Shown here in pieces: positions 48,865 to 58,915 of a stretch of 64,000 nt of DNA. The translations under genes and the position numbers were made by a program. Under the pieces are notes generated by a model. The model did no database searches, was not told the DNA's origin, and saw only the letters and a list, made by a program, of their open reading frames with translations. Where the stretch lies: positions 4,463,227 to 4,527,226 of the forward strand of contig OX439035.1 in assembly GCA_949317995.1 (NCBI GenBank), given 5' to 3'. How positions within the stretch are numbered: position 1 is the stretch's first letter; every line of letters begins with the position of its first letter. This DNA is from Acholoe squamosa (lineage: Eukaryota > Annelida > Polychaeta > Phyllodocida > Polynoidae).

Positions 48865-49110
48865 AGCCTTTCAGGGCCACTAATGCACGAGTGCATCATG
48901 CCCATCGGTCGTCATGATACACCAATGGAGTGCTGCTGAGACTGCTTGCCAGCACTTCATTGGAGCATCATGCCGACTCTCTGGGAGTGCATCAACCCTG
49001 TAGGGTTGGCATGATGCATTAATGCAGCACTGGTGAGTAATACTGCATTAATGCATCATGACAATGATTTGGCATGATGCATTAATGCATTAGCAGCCCT
49101 TAAAGGGTTA
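48865..49110. mobile_element. F1 copy
   Basis: TTTAAGCCTTTCAGGGCCAC to TTAGCAGCCCTTAAAGGGTTAA. The third hairpin is CATTAATGCAG/CTGCATTAATG with changes on both arms. Confidence 0.85.
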
Positions 49111-49193
49111 AACTGACAAAAATCTATTCTGATATTCATGGGCCAGGCTTAGCAGGTGTGATATCTGGCGCTATCCAATGGATCTACACCAAG

Positions 49194-49430
49194 TACCGTA
49201 ATCTTGCGCGTGTAAGACGCGTCTTCAACGCCAAACAAAAGGCTGGTGCGTCTTATAGCTTTCTCTCAAGTTGGGGGTGCGTCTTATACGAGGTGTTATT
49301 TCACTATAGAAAAGTATTAATCTTACAGAATTCAGTCTTCAGAGGTGGGTCTTATACATGAAACAGCCATTGGCTAGTTAGGGGTGCGTCTTCTACGTGC
49401 ACTGCGTCTTCTACGTGGGAGATTACGACA
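49194..49430. mobile_element. A-type element
   Basis: TACCGTAATCTTGCGCGTGT to TACGTGGGAGATTACGACA. Confidence 0.8.
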
Positions 49431-49619
49431 TTATACAAGAGCCGTTTTGTTGATTGGTTGTCAAGGCTGCCAAGGTCTTTTCAAGGGTAGTGGTGGTGAT
49501 TGAATCTATGAGGTGAATGCAGGAAAAAAGCAGGCCCATACATATTTAACAAGGCAATTATTCTTTATAACCCAGTATGACAGGCATAGTACTAGATGGA
49601 CCATTTTTAGGGAGTGGTC

Positions 49620-49680
49620 ATTATTTATCAACCGGTCTATAGTAGCGCAAGGGCTTTTTAGCCACACCCCATCTTGTGTC
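49620..49680. repeat. PIF/Harbinger-like G fragment
   Basis: GGGAGTGGTCATTATTTATC after TTA, then inner G sequence (CTATAGTAGCGCAAGGGCTT). The right end is missing. Confidence 0.6.
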
Positions 49681-49722
49681 TTATCGTTTATGGCTGGTCA
49701 GGAACTGCTTCAGTAGACAAAT

Positions 49723-49800
49723 CTACCGTAAAACCCCGGTCATAAGCCGGCCCCGGTCATAAGCCGGGGGGTGAGTTCAGGAAAATCCTATAGGGTAGAG
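49723..49800. repeat. B-type fragment, left end
   Basis: TACCGTAAAACCCCGGTCAT and GTCATAAGCCGGGGGGTGAG, then the match stops. Confidence 0.75.
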
Positions 49801-50515
49801 TGACCTTGAGTCATTCATGTACCTTGAGTCGACCATTTTCATTGTTTCTTGGTTCCAAAATATAATAATAAATAGCCATTGTGGTGGATTTCAACTTATC
49901 TTCCTTGATAGGGTAGGGGGAGAGGTAGATGCTGCCACTTTAACATTTTTGGGAAATCAGTCCCAGCTCTCTCAACCAACTGCATATATTATGGACCCAA
50001 GGGCATTATTCTCACAGTGGGAGGTGGGTTTTCTAACAATTTGTCAACCACTTTGGAAGAAGCTATCAACAGAAAATAATGAATAATCTGAAACAATGTG
50101 CCATTGGTCAAGGAAGACAGTTTACTTCCATAGAAATGGTTAATGCATTACATTCACACACTGTCAAGTGTCAGTAAACATTAGATAAGACATTTCTTTG
50201 TATTTGGTACAGAAATAGACACTCTTGTATAGACTTGTAGCAGTTGATTCAGAGTGTGGTGTGGCCGACTCAAGGTACTTCTGGATGACTCATGGTACTG
50301 ATGATGAAAAGTCACATGCACCAGATGATGATGGCTTATATGGCCGATTCAACATACACAATTGATGTTTTGACCATATTGGCTTGAAAGCCTGAGACTT
50401 CAAGATAACTTTCATATCTATAGTGAGATGCCCTCTCCAAGTTTGCATTCTATAACAGAGACCCTGCAATAATTTATAGCTTTCACAGAGGTCAAGGTGG
50501 ACAACTCATGGTCAC
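49801..50515. other. intron or upstream stretch, nothing recognised
   Basis: Unique-looking sequence that appears to be host DNA between pieces of B elements. One 89-codon frame has no recognisable motif. Confidence 0.45.
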
Positions 50516-50850
50516 TTTACCCTAAGCCGATTTTAGGGCCAAACTTTCCCTATTTTCTCTTTAATCTATTGTATAAAAACCCCGGTCATAAGCCGGCCCC
50601 GGTCATAAGCCGGCCCCGGTCATAAGCCGGCCCCGGTCATAAGCCGGCCCCGGTCATAAGCCGGGGGGTGAGTTCAGGAAAATCCTATAAGCCGATTTTA
50701 GGGCCAAATTTTCCCTATTTTCTCTTTAATCTATTGTATAAAAACCCCGGTCATAAGCCAGGGGTAGAGTTGGGGGGAGGGAATTTAGAAGCGGGTTTTG
50801 GCCCAAAATAGGAAAAAAAATCCGGCTTATGACCGGGGTTTTACGGTACA
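50516..50850. mobile_element. B-type element with five-fold inner repeat
   Basis: CCCCGGTCATAAGCCGG occurs five times in tandem (about 50578-50666), followed by a normal B body and end (GACCGGGGTTTTACGGTA). An extra 3' body part precedes the array, so the unit has been partly duplicated. Confidence 0.83.
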
Positions 50851-50864
50851 TAAACCTTTATATG

Positions 50865-50945
50865 CTGCATAGTGCTTCATGATGCAGGGATGTAACTCTT
50901 GCGAGTTACTCACCAGGCGCTGTTCATGCATCATGCCAACCTTCC
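50865..50945. repeat. F1 fragment
   Basis: CTTCATGATGCAGGGATGTA to TTCATGCATCATGCCAACC. Confidence 0.6.
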
Positions 50946-50994
50946 AGGAACTGATATTGCAGAGGTTGACGAAAACATCTTTGGAAACACAGGG

Positions 50995-51058
50995 ATTCGA
51001 ACATGGGTCTCTCAACTTACTAGCGAGTGCTCTACCACTGAGCTACATACCTAGACCT
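50995..51058 (-). tRNA. tRNA-derived sequence (pseudogene or SINE head)
   Basis: On the minus strand GTAGCTCAGTGGTAGAGCAC has a perfect D arm (GCTC/GAGC) and A box, and GTTCGAATCCC fits the B box. The anticodon stem is partly kept (CTCGC/TTGAG). The T stem and acceptor do not pair, and position 33 is not T. So not a working tRNA; most likely a SINE head or tRNA pseudogene. Confidence 0.55.
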
Positions 51059-51194
51059 GACATTTCCTACCTTCCACCTGGATATGTATGAGGCACAGGG
51101 GGGCAGTTTACCCCAGAGGGCTGGTGCAACCGGGACAGGGACAGAAAGCATACCGCCTTGTACATTGCTGGTGGCTGTCTACATTATTGAGTTG

Positions 51195-51250
51195 TTTGTT
51201 TGTTTGTTTGTTTGTTTAGTTTTACGTCCGGGGGCCATCGAGGAACTCAG
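51195..51250 (-). mobile_element. 56-bp retroposon tail with perfect 14-bp duplication
   Basis: TTTGTTTGTTTGTTTGTTTG TTTAG, TTTTACGTCCGGGGGCCATC, GAGGAACTCAG. ACATTATTGAGTTG occurs directly on both sides (51181-51194 and 51251-51264). On the minus strand the tail is (CAAA)n at the 3' end. Confidence 0.85.
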
Positions 51251-51264
51251 ACATTATTGAGTTG

Positions 51265-52010
51265 TAGCCGTCCACTTTGACCTTAGAGGCAGTATTATGA
51301 CCTTCGGCCACATCACCCAGGTCAGCACTAACAGTATTAGTTCCTTTCACTCCGGACGATATTGCCCCACTAGGGGGAACCAAAGATTAAGACGCAGTAG
51401 CAGAAGGCACGGAGAGCTTTCGGTGATGTTCTTCTTTTAGTAGTGTTTGGTCTATGGCTAAGGCTAACTATACCTATGGTACCGGGGTAATAGGAAGAAC
51501 CAGACACAGTCAAAATCCTCTCTATAATTCAGATGAATTCAAGGGGAGGGGTCTAGGAGTCCTGCCTTAAAGCAGGGGTTCCACCAAAGCCCGCTTGTTC
51601 CTGATTTTGAATTCGGGGTAAATCGGGCATGCTCCAGATGCATTTATGCCCACTTCCGTTAAAATGTAAAGAATTTTGGAATTGCCGGAAAATGCATCGG
51701 GAACCCCCCCATGAAAAGTTATAAAATTTCATCCAATATTTCTCTCAAATCCGATTGACACTAGAGCAACTTTTGTTGATCAGCTTCAGTGGAAGCCGTG
51801 CTTTAGAATAGCCCCTATCCTAACTACTGCACCTATGACCAGGTCCAGCAACAGAATGAAAGTAAATGTCTCCCTCAATTCTGCTAAAGATAGACCATAG
51901 GAGAATGAATGTCATTTAAATGCTTGTTTAATTAAGCTTTTTTTTATCATTTTATAGCACCATAATTGGTGAATTTCACAAAATTCCTAGTCTGAACAGA
52001 GGGAATGACA
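51265..52010. other. stretch without recognised features
   Basis: No exon, RNA or repeat family seen. Confidence 0.45.
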
Positions 52011-52016
52011 TTAACC

Positions 52017-52500
52017 CTATCTTAGCATGATGCACCAATGAAGTGCCGGTGAGTCTGCTCACCAGCACTTCTTGGAGCATCGTGCCGACACTCTGGGAGT
52101 GTATCAACCCAGTAGGGTCAGCATAATGCATTAATTCAACCCTAGCGAGTTACTCACCAGGGCTGGATTGACGACCAATGGACATGGTGCATTAAAGCAT
52201 CAGCGGCTCTTTTAAAAGATCCATAAAGGGTTAACTCTAGAGGCGATGCAGCAATAAATGCTGAGTCAGCATGTTCTACACCACCATGCTACACCCCCTA
52301 TCTACCCCAGCAGCATCCCCAGTAGAAAGAGCCCACAAAATGTCACAGTCTGCATTTTAGCGGATGAATGCATCATGTCCATTGGTCATCATGATGCATG
52401 GCTACATTCATTTGTTATGCTAATACGTTAGGGGGGAACATGCTCAGATGGTCGTCATGATGTGCAAAGGGGGATGGTACAATATTTATTAGTGGCCCTT
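52017..52500. repeat. F1 copy and decayed F1 fragment
   Basis: A copy at 52017-52235 (TTAACCCTATCTTAGCATG region to TAAAGGGTTAAC) and a fragment at 52365-52500. Confidence 0.7.
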
Positions 52501-52504
52501 CAGG

Positions 52505-52890
52505 GTTTTTACTTAATGCATTTATGTATCATGCCCATTGGTTGTCATGATATATGAATGTAGCTATGATGAGTGACTCACCAGGGCTACATTCATGCAT
52601 CATGACCATTGGTTGTCATGATACATGAATGTAGCCATGATGAGTGACTCACCAGGGCTACATTCATGTATCATGTCCATTGGTTGTCATGATACATGAA
52701 TGTAGCCATGATGAGTGACTCACCAGGGCTGCATTCATGTATCATGACAACCTTACAGGGTTGACATATACAGGTACCCAGTGGAGGGTCAAAATGATGC
52801 ACCAATGAAGTGCTGGTGAGCAGTATCACCAGCACTTCATTGGTGCATCGTGAAAACCAATGGTCATGATGCACTCTTGCTGTCCTTAAA
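52505..52890. mobile_element. F1 copy with triplicated hairpin
   Basis: Three tandem units of about 72 bp (CCATTGGTTGTCATGATA, GAATGTAGCCATGATGAG, TGACTCACCAGGGCTACATT) lie at 52525-52742, followed by the normal second half (CCAATGAAGTGCTGGTGAG to GGTCATGATGCACTC). The GTAG/CTAC arm change is shared by the three units. Confidence 0.8.
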
Positions 52891-52998
52891 GGCTCTAAGG
52901 GTAAAAGGTTTTGGAATAACTGATAAATGGACTAATCTAGAAGTAGGTGTAATTGCAGTGTCATGGATAGTAAAACAACTCGGCTCTCATTAGACGGT

Positions 52999-53213
52999 TT
53001 TGGGGCCCTTGATGGGGGGGTCCCCATGTCCCATGTTGATTTTAAGAAATGGCCATGTCACCATGTCGATTTTAAGAAAATGTCATGTCCCTTTGTCGAT
53101 TTTAAGGAATAGTCATGTCCCTGTGTTGATTTTAAGAAATTGGCCATGTCTCATGTCACTAAGCAAAAAAAATGCTCATGTCGCCATGTCGATTTTAGGG
53201 GTCTAGGGCCATG
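52999..53213. repeat. dispersed repeat K
   Basis: GGGCCCTTGATGGGGGGG to TTTTAGGGGTCTAGGGCCATG, with five 30-bp subunits (CATGTCACCATGTCGATTTT). Confidence 0.75.
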
Positions 53214-53539
53214 GTTTTAGTGCCTCAATTCAGTCTACTCTATTTCATTTCTGTTCACATCGAATTGGCGAATCATGCTGAACCTTAACCATTAAGACCC
53301 AAAACAGAGCTAACTTATGTGTTTCTACCTTGAAATAATGATGGTAGGGTAATACCTGGCATTTGCCCACATGTTGCTCTATGAATTATGGCGGGGTGCA
53401 TACCGTAAACATTTTCATAGAATTGATTGTGAAGGAACCCTCCTCTCGTGCCACTGTGGTAAGTATGGTGGCATTTATTTTTCGATAGCAGAGAAGCATT
53501 AGTGCATCATTTAAAAAAAAGAGCAAGTTTTGTTGATCC

Positions 53540-53682
53540 CAGGGATGAAAGTCACAGAGCACGAAAATCCCTGAAATGGTCCAATATTCGCCTGAAAACC
53601 ATGGGTTTCCATATGAATGTATAGGGCCCTGGAACTTCAAAATCCCTGAAATCAGGGAATTCCCTGAAGACTTTCATCCCTG
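53540..53682. mobile_element. hAT-like MITE, family N, with 6-bp duplication
   Basis: CAGGGATGAAAGTCACAGAG to GACTTTCATCCCTG, flanked exactly by TGATCC (53534-53539 and 53683-53688). Confidence 0.82.
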
Positions 53683-54234
53683 TGATCCTAAAAGAATCTT
53701 GTAGCCTGCAGAGGGGTATCAACCTTTGCTGCCTTTTGGTGAGAATTGGCCATCATGTTCTTTGTGTGACCACAGCTGGCACTGCAGCCGATTGATGACC
53801 AATAAGGTTTTAAAAAGGTGCTTTGTGAAGAACCGACCAGAGTCGAAGGCACAATATGGTAAAATTAAATAGCCCACAATATGGCTCCCTATTATTAGCA
53901 TTGTGACTGGCTATTTCGGCTGGTTTTAGTCTCCAGGTACCAGCATTGATCACCATAGCAACCAGCTCTGTTTCCAATCAGAACATTCCTTAGAAGGTCA
54001 TCAATATCTGGTCAATTATGACCATTTTCCTCACTCAGTCAAATGAAATGATTTAATTGGAATATTCCTTTATACAGCCAAGGTCAGCTCCCGCTGTATA
54101 CAAAATGCCGTTAATGATTAAAAAGCCATGTAGACAAATTGTACCTCTCCTCTTCTATCAGGAAGTAAAGTGACATTTGTAATGGGAGTAATGAATGGCT
54201 ACACACCAGGGGACGGTGTTCAATTGTTTAATCT

Positions 54235-54400
54235 GATAACGGCCGCTAATCCAGTAATGCACCATGCCTATTGGTCAACACAATGCATAAATGAAGCCCC
54301 AGCGAGTAACTCGCCATGCCGAACCTATGGGGGTTGGTACTCCCTGATAGTTGGCATGATGGACTCCTGAATTCACGGGATTTAAAAGATTAAAGGCTAA
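54235..54400. repeat. F1 copy, decayed
   Basis: ACGGCCGCTAATCCAGTAAT, CCCCAGCGAGTAACTCGCC, TTGGCATGATGGACTCC. The first hairpin is absent. Confidence 0.65.
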
Positions 54401-54424
54401 TGATGCATTAACGCATAATGTCCA

Positions 54425-54530
54425 TTACCATAAAACCCCGGTCATAAGCCGGTATTTTTTTCCTATTTTTGACTAAAAATGGCTTCTAAATTTCTCCCAA
54501 AGTCTACCCACGGCTTATGACCGGGGTTTT
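54425..54530. mobile_element. short B-type element
   Basis: TACCATAAAACCCCGGTCAT to CGGCTTATGACCGGGG. About half the usual length. Confidence 0.75.
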
Positions 54531-54764
54531 TAAAATGTTTAAATTATTTTTAACCATATTTCAATAGTATATAATAGAAAATAACAGCTTAAAAACCAGA
54601 GACCCTCTATTACTTTAATATATACGATTTTTTATCATACAAGTTCATTTCAATGTGTTTTCTATAAGAAATCAATAAAATATTGATCGAAATATGGCTA
54701 TTTTCCTTAAAAATTGGTGAGATTTGTATTTGTGAAGCTTTAATGCATTTTGATAGTTAACCCT

Positions 54765-54970
54765 TTGGCAGTGGTTAATACAGGCATGCAGCATGCCGGA
54801 CGGGTTGTAATGATGCATCAATGAAATCCTGGTAAGTCCGCTCGCTCGCACTCCATTAGTGCATTATGACATCCCACTGGGAGTGTATCAATCACACGCA
54901 GTTGGCGTGATACATGAATGTAGCCCTGGGGAGTTTCTCACCAGGGCTACATTCATGCATCAAGATGACC
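54765..54970. mobile_element. F1 copy
   Basis: TTAACCCTTTGGCAGTGG to TACATTCATGCATCAAGATG; arms GAATGTAGCCCTGG/CCAGGGCTACATTC are matched. Confidence 0.75.
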
Positions 54971-56018
54971 ATACAGTATTGGCAAGTTCTTTGGTATGGA
55001 TAAGGTCATGGATCATGGCAAACAAGTCTGTTGGTTTCTATATAGTGTTTGAGTACCAATTTTGAATAGTAAAGCACAGAAAACCTTTTGGATTTCTACA
55101 TGTATTGGGAACCTAAATCACTTTGCCGGCGATATGGGTGTTACAGCTTAGAATAACTAGGAGCGAAGATCAGTGTCAAATATTCAAAATGATGTGTGGG
55201 TCTCTCTGTATGATATAGAGACATATTATATGGGATATCAGCGGGATTGCCGTTTGCTAATTAGTGCTGCTGTATATGCAGGACATGCAGGATTCTGAGG
55301 CTAAGATTAGTGGCCCAGATGTCTACCAAGCTGATAGGAGTCCTGAGACAAGAAGAAATCTTGAAAGCATTGTCATGTTTGATAAGTAAAACAGGTACTC
55401 AAAAGCGTCTGGCTCCAAGGACTACAATGGATATGATAGCAGTCCTCAGAAGAGGGTTAAAGACCCAAACTTTAATAATGCAAACAATAATTTATGGTTC
55501 CTTTCAGCCTTCAGTGTTGGATGTCTGAAATTTAACAATGTTTTTTTTTCTCTCGTTTCCATCCACATTTGAGTGAAATTGGCCACTCGCTGGCCAATAA
55601 AATCCAGGAAAACCTGCAATTATGGCCCAGGAATTGTGGGCACCGTTCAGTGGGAACAGTCAAAAAAGTGTGGGGGATGGGGGTTGTGAATTTTGGTTAT
55701 TTTCTCATATAATCTATAGGTCCATCATAAAAAAGTGTGGGATGCTCTGTGCAACTGCCATTTCCAAGGAAATTGAAGTAATACACTACAGAAATTAACC
55801 TACCTAAATCCAGGGATTTCTAATCAGACATGAAAAGCGGCATCTATTTCATATGGCACCATGATATTGATGTTGTAAATCTCATCACATCTAACGGCTT
55901 CAAGTGTAAATATTTTCCCAGACAAAGTCATAGGCCTGCTGCATGAGCAAACATTTAAACACACTTTTTCTCCCCTATTGAATTCAACAGCTTTTTACAG
56001 CAGCGGTCTGTAGATCAT
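54971..56018. other. stretch without recognised features
   Basis: No exon or repeat family recognised; a 72-codon frame at 55310 has no known motif. Confidence 0.45.
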
Positions 56019-56080
56019 GTTTGTTTGTTTATTCAGTTTTACGTCCGGGGGCCATCGAGGAACTCAGACATTCAAGGTTT
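56019..56080 (-). mobile_element. short retroposon tail
   Basis: TTTGTTTGTTTATTCAGTTT, ACGTCCGGGGGCCATCGAGG, AACTCAGACATTCAAGG. Same family as 51195-51250; duplication not clear here. Confidence 0.65.
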
Positions 56081-56090
56081 CTCGGACATT

Positions 56091-56327
56091 ACCGTAAACT
56101 CCCGCATATAAGACGCGTCCTCTAGGCCAAACAAAATGCTGGGGCGTCTTATAGCTTTCTCTCAAGTTGGGGGTGCGTCTTATACGAGGGGTAATTTTAC
56201 TATAGAACAGTACTGGATTTACAAAATTGAGCCCTAAGATGTTAGTCTTATACGTGAAAATGCCTCTGCTGAGTTTGGGGTGCGTCCTATACGCGCAGCG
56301 CGTCTTCTACACGGGAGAATACGGTAA
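56091..56327. mobile_element. A-type element
   Basis: TACCGTAAACTCCCGCATAT to CACGGGAGAATACGGTA, with GGCCAAACAAAATGCTGGGG. Confidence 0.85.
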
Positions 56328-56510
56328 GTCCTTTCTTTTCTGTTTGGACAGGTATTTATATGCTGCTTGCCTGACACAGCAGTGACTGCATCTATGAATG
56401 ACTGAATCTATGAGATAAATGACCGAATCTATGAGGAGGGTTGAGGGGGAAAACCGCTACCGGGGCTTCATTCCCCTACTCTTTTCGAAGGATAGCAAGT
56501 GTTCTTTAAT

Positions 56511-56650
56511 TTGCCTGGTCCCATAGGCAGGGCCAGACAAACCACGGCCTTTGATCACTCAGACGTGGTTCACTGAGGGGGAATCCCATGGCAAAAGACA
56601 AGCATGTAGGCCCGTGCATATGGACACCAGCTGACCACATGCTCACCCCA
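56511..56650. repeat. dispersed repeat I, copy 2
   Basis: CCTGGTCCCATAGGCAGGGC, CAGACAAACCACGGCC, CATATGGACACCAGCTGACC; compare 12805-12975. Confidence 0.65.
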
Positions 56651-56989
56651 AGACACAAGAAACCCAGAGTTTGTCGCCTTTTACGAATCTGGTATGCCCA
56701 CTGGTAGAATGGAAGGAGAATTCCTCCTTCGTGGACTCCCAATGAAGTTATTCTGCTCCTCCATGCCCTCACATGAATGCAGCAGGCTTGCTCGAACAAT
56801 GTGGTTGGTATTGAGCGAGTCTGGCAGCACTTGGCAAACAAATGGGTCTCGATGGACTGCGCACTTTGTGTGTGGCACAGCGACAGTCGCATGGTAAAAG
56901 AACAAGTTGAATAACACCTCGTTAATTGTCATTAATGGAGTGAGGCGCTTTAACCCTTTGATGGCTCGTTAACCCTTTGACTCCTTCCT

Positions 56990-57219
56990 AGTCGTTAAAC
57001 CCCATTCATACGCCAGCCTCAGTCATAAGCTGGGGGTAGATTTTGAGAAAATATAATTAGTCAATTTTGGTGCATAATTTTCACCACTTTCTCCTCAATC
57101 TATTGTAATAAAACCCTGCTCATAAGCCCGGGGGGAGGTAGACTTTGGCTCAAAATTAGAAGTTGATTTTGATCAAAAATAACAAAATTAGACTGTCTTA
57201 TGGGCTGGGGTTTATGGTA
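56990..57219. mobile_element. B-type element, diverged
   Basis: AAACCCCATTCATACGCCAG, GTCATAAGCTGGGGGTAGAT at the left, CTTATGGGCTGGGG and TTTATGGTAC at the right. Confidence 0.7.
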
Positions 57220-57224
57220 CGCTT

Positions 57225-57642
57225 TTTAGCGTATAGCGCACTAATGCATCTTGGCCATTGGTCAGCATGATGCATGAATGCAGTCCTGGTGGGTAACTCG
57301 CCAGGTCACATGCAATTCAAAATGTCAACATGATGCTCCAATGCAGTGCTGACTTCACACAACTGCATTGGTGCAAAAATGCTGAACGAAGAAAGAGGGA
57401 CAAGGAATTGAGCATTCTGGAAATCCAGGAAGCTTCATAAATAGGTTCTCTATGGCTAAGTAGCAATTTAGTCGCCAAAGAACAAACATGATCATAGAAG
57501 TAGGTGATTCTGAAAATCCTCTCTTGGAATTTTGGAATAAAGTGCTAGCGAGCAGACACGGCAAAACTTCATTGGTGCATCATGACAACCAATGGACATG
57601 ATGCTCTCCTGCATCTACGGTCCTTAAAGGGTTAAACAACAC
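57225..57642. repeat. F1 copy broken by unrelated sequence
   Basis: GCACTAATGCATCTTGGCCA to CAATGCAGTGCTGAC at the left, CATTGGTGCATCATGACAAC to CCTTAAAGGGTTAA at the right, with about 190 bp of foreign sequence between. Confidence 0.6.
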
Positions 57643-57826
57643 TGCCTACCGTGAAATCCCTGACCACTCCTTTTTTTTTTTTTTTTTTACAGCATGGCCC
57701 TAAATGCACCAGGTGGCCAAGGATAAAAAACAGCTTGTTAATTGACATTAATGGAGTCATGCTTGTTAACCATTCAATTATTTGGGCATAACGCACCAAT
57801 GAAGTGCCGGCAAGACTACTCCATGC

Positions 57827-58250
57827 CCCGGGGGGGGGGCACTTGCCCATGAAATGGATATCGACTGGAGTCCAACTCTCGAGAGCAGTGACGGTTTCCC
57901 ACGCGATCCCGAAAAAGGGGGGCGGTGGATTCCCATAAGATCTCTAATAGCAGGGCGGTGATCCTAAAAGGATTTTTTTTATACACCATACATATGAGGG
58001 CATGAAAGTGAAAAAAGACACAGTGCTAGACAATGAAAAATTCTGATCCATACAAATACATGAGTACAATAGGGTGTAGGAGGGGGGCGGTCAAGTCAAT
58101 ATTTGGGATTGTCGAAAAAGGGGGGGGGGGCGGTCAATGTTTAGCTTATCAGTCAAGTAGGGCGGTCAGATTTCAAGATCACTGGGAGATAGGGCGGTAG
58201 GGCGGCAGTTGAGAGTGACCTACATATAGTCAGCCCCCCCCCCCCCCGGG
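57827..58250. mobile_element. hAT-like element R in F1, 8-bp duplication
   Basis: Ends are CCCGGGGGGGGGG and its inverse CCCCCCCCCGGG. CTCCATGC stands on both sides (57819-57826 and 58251-58258). The host sequence is F1 (CACCAATGAAGTGCCGGCAA before, GGAGTGTACAAACCCAG after). The interior repeats GGGGGGCGGTCAA words. No ORF. Confidence 0.8.
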
Positions 58251-58304
58251 CTCCATGCCCACTCTTCAGGAGTGTACAAACCCAGCAGGATCGACATGAT
58301 GCAG

Positions 58305-58915
58305 TCCCACGGATGAAAAGCACTGAGCACAAAAAATCCCTGAAATGTTCAAATAGAAAACCTTACACATACAGAGATGTAAGTCAGGTACTGGGAAAAT
58401 CGCGACACTGGGAGAGTTGGCAGCACCCCTGGTATATAAACAGAGTGTTCAGGCCAGACTCTGCCCAGCACAGCATCATGGCACCCCCTGGTGTTAAACA
58501 ATTATACTATGTTGCTGACTGATGATTTAAGACCAATCAGAGAGCAGCATTCCCTTCATTTCTCCCTGGGAGGGTCTGCCCCTGAGATTCCCTGCCCAGA
58601 GTCTCAAGTGGACCAGTGAGTCCCTCTGCTTACACTAGGGGGGCTTAGTGGAGTCCCTAGTTGAAGAGACAACTGAGGACTGGGTCTGTGTGAAGAAAAT
58701 AACTAGGGAAAGAAGGCTGTGAATAAATTCTGTCTCTGAAGACCCTGGATATCACTATTTAGAGTACATTTCAACATTTTTGAATTCCCCATTTTCAGGG
58801 AAATCCCTGACAACTTACATCTCTGCACATATATAGGATTTGTATAGGAATGTATTAGTCCTTTAGAACTAGTAATCCCTGAAATCAGGGATGTCCCTAA
58901 AGACTTCCATCCCGG
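58305..58915. repeat. N element interrupted by a second inverted-repeat element
   Basis: N sequence (ACGGATGAAAAGCACTGAGC) breaks and resumes near 58790-58915 (AATCCCTGAAATCAGGGATG, GACTTCCATCCCGG). The inserted part has ends AGAGATGTAAGTCAGG and CTGACAACTTACATCTCTG. Confidence 0.55.

Noticed and set aside
50995-51058. Functional tRNA gene
   Set aside because: The D arm and promoter boxes are good, but the T stem, acceptor stem and anticodon loop do not fit a working tRNA.
56506-56892. 128-codon minus-strand ORF
   Set aside because: Overlaps dispersed repeat I and has no recognisable domain. The I copy at 12805-12975 encodes a similar stretch only because it is the same repeat.
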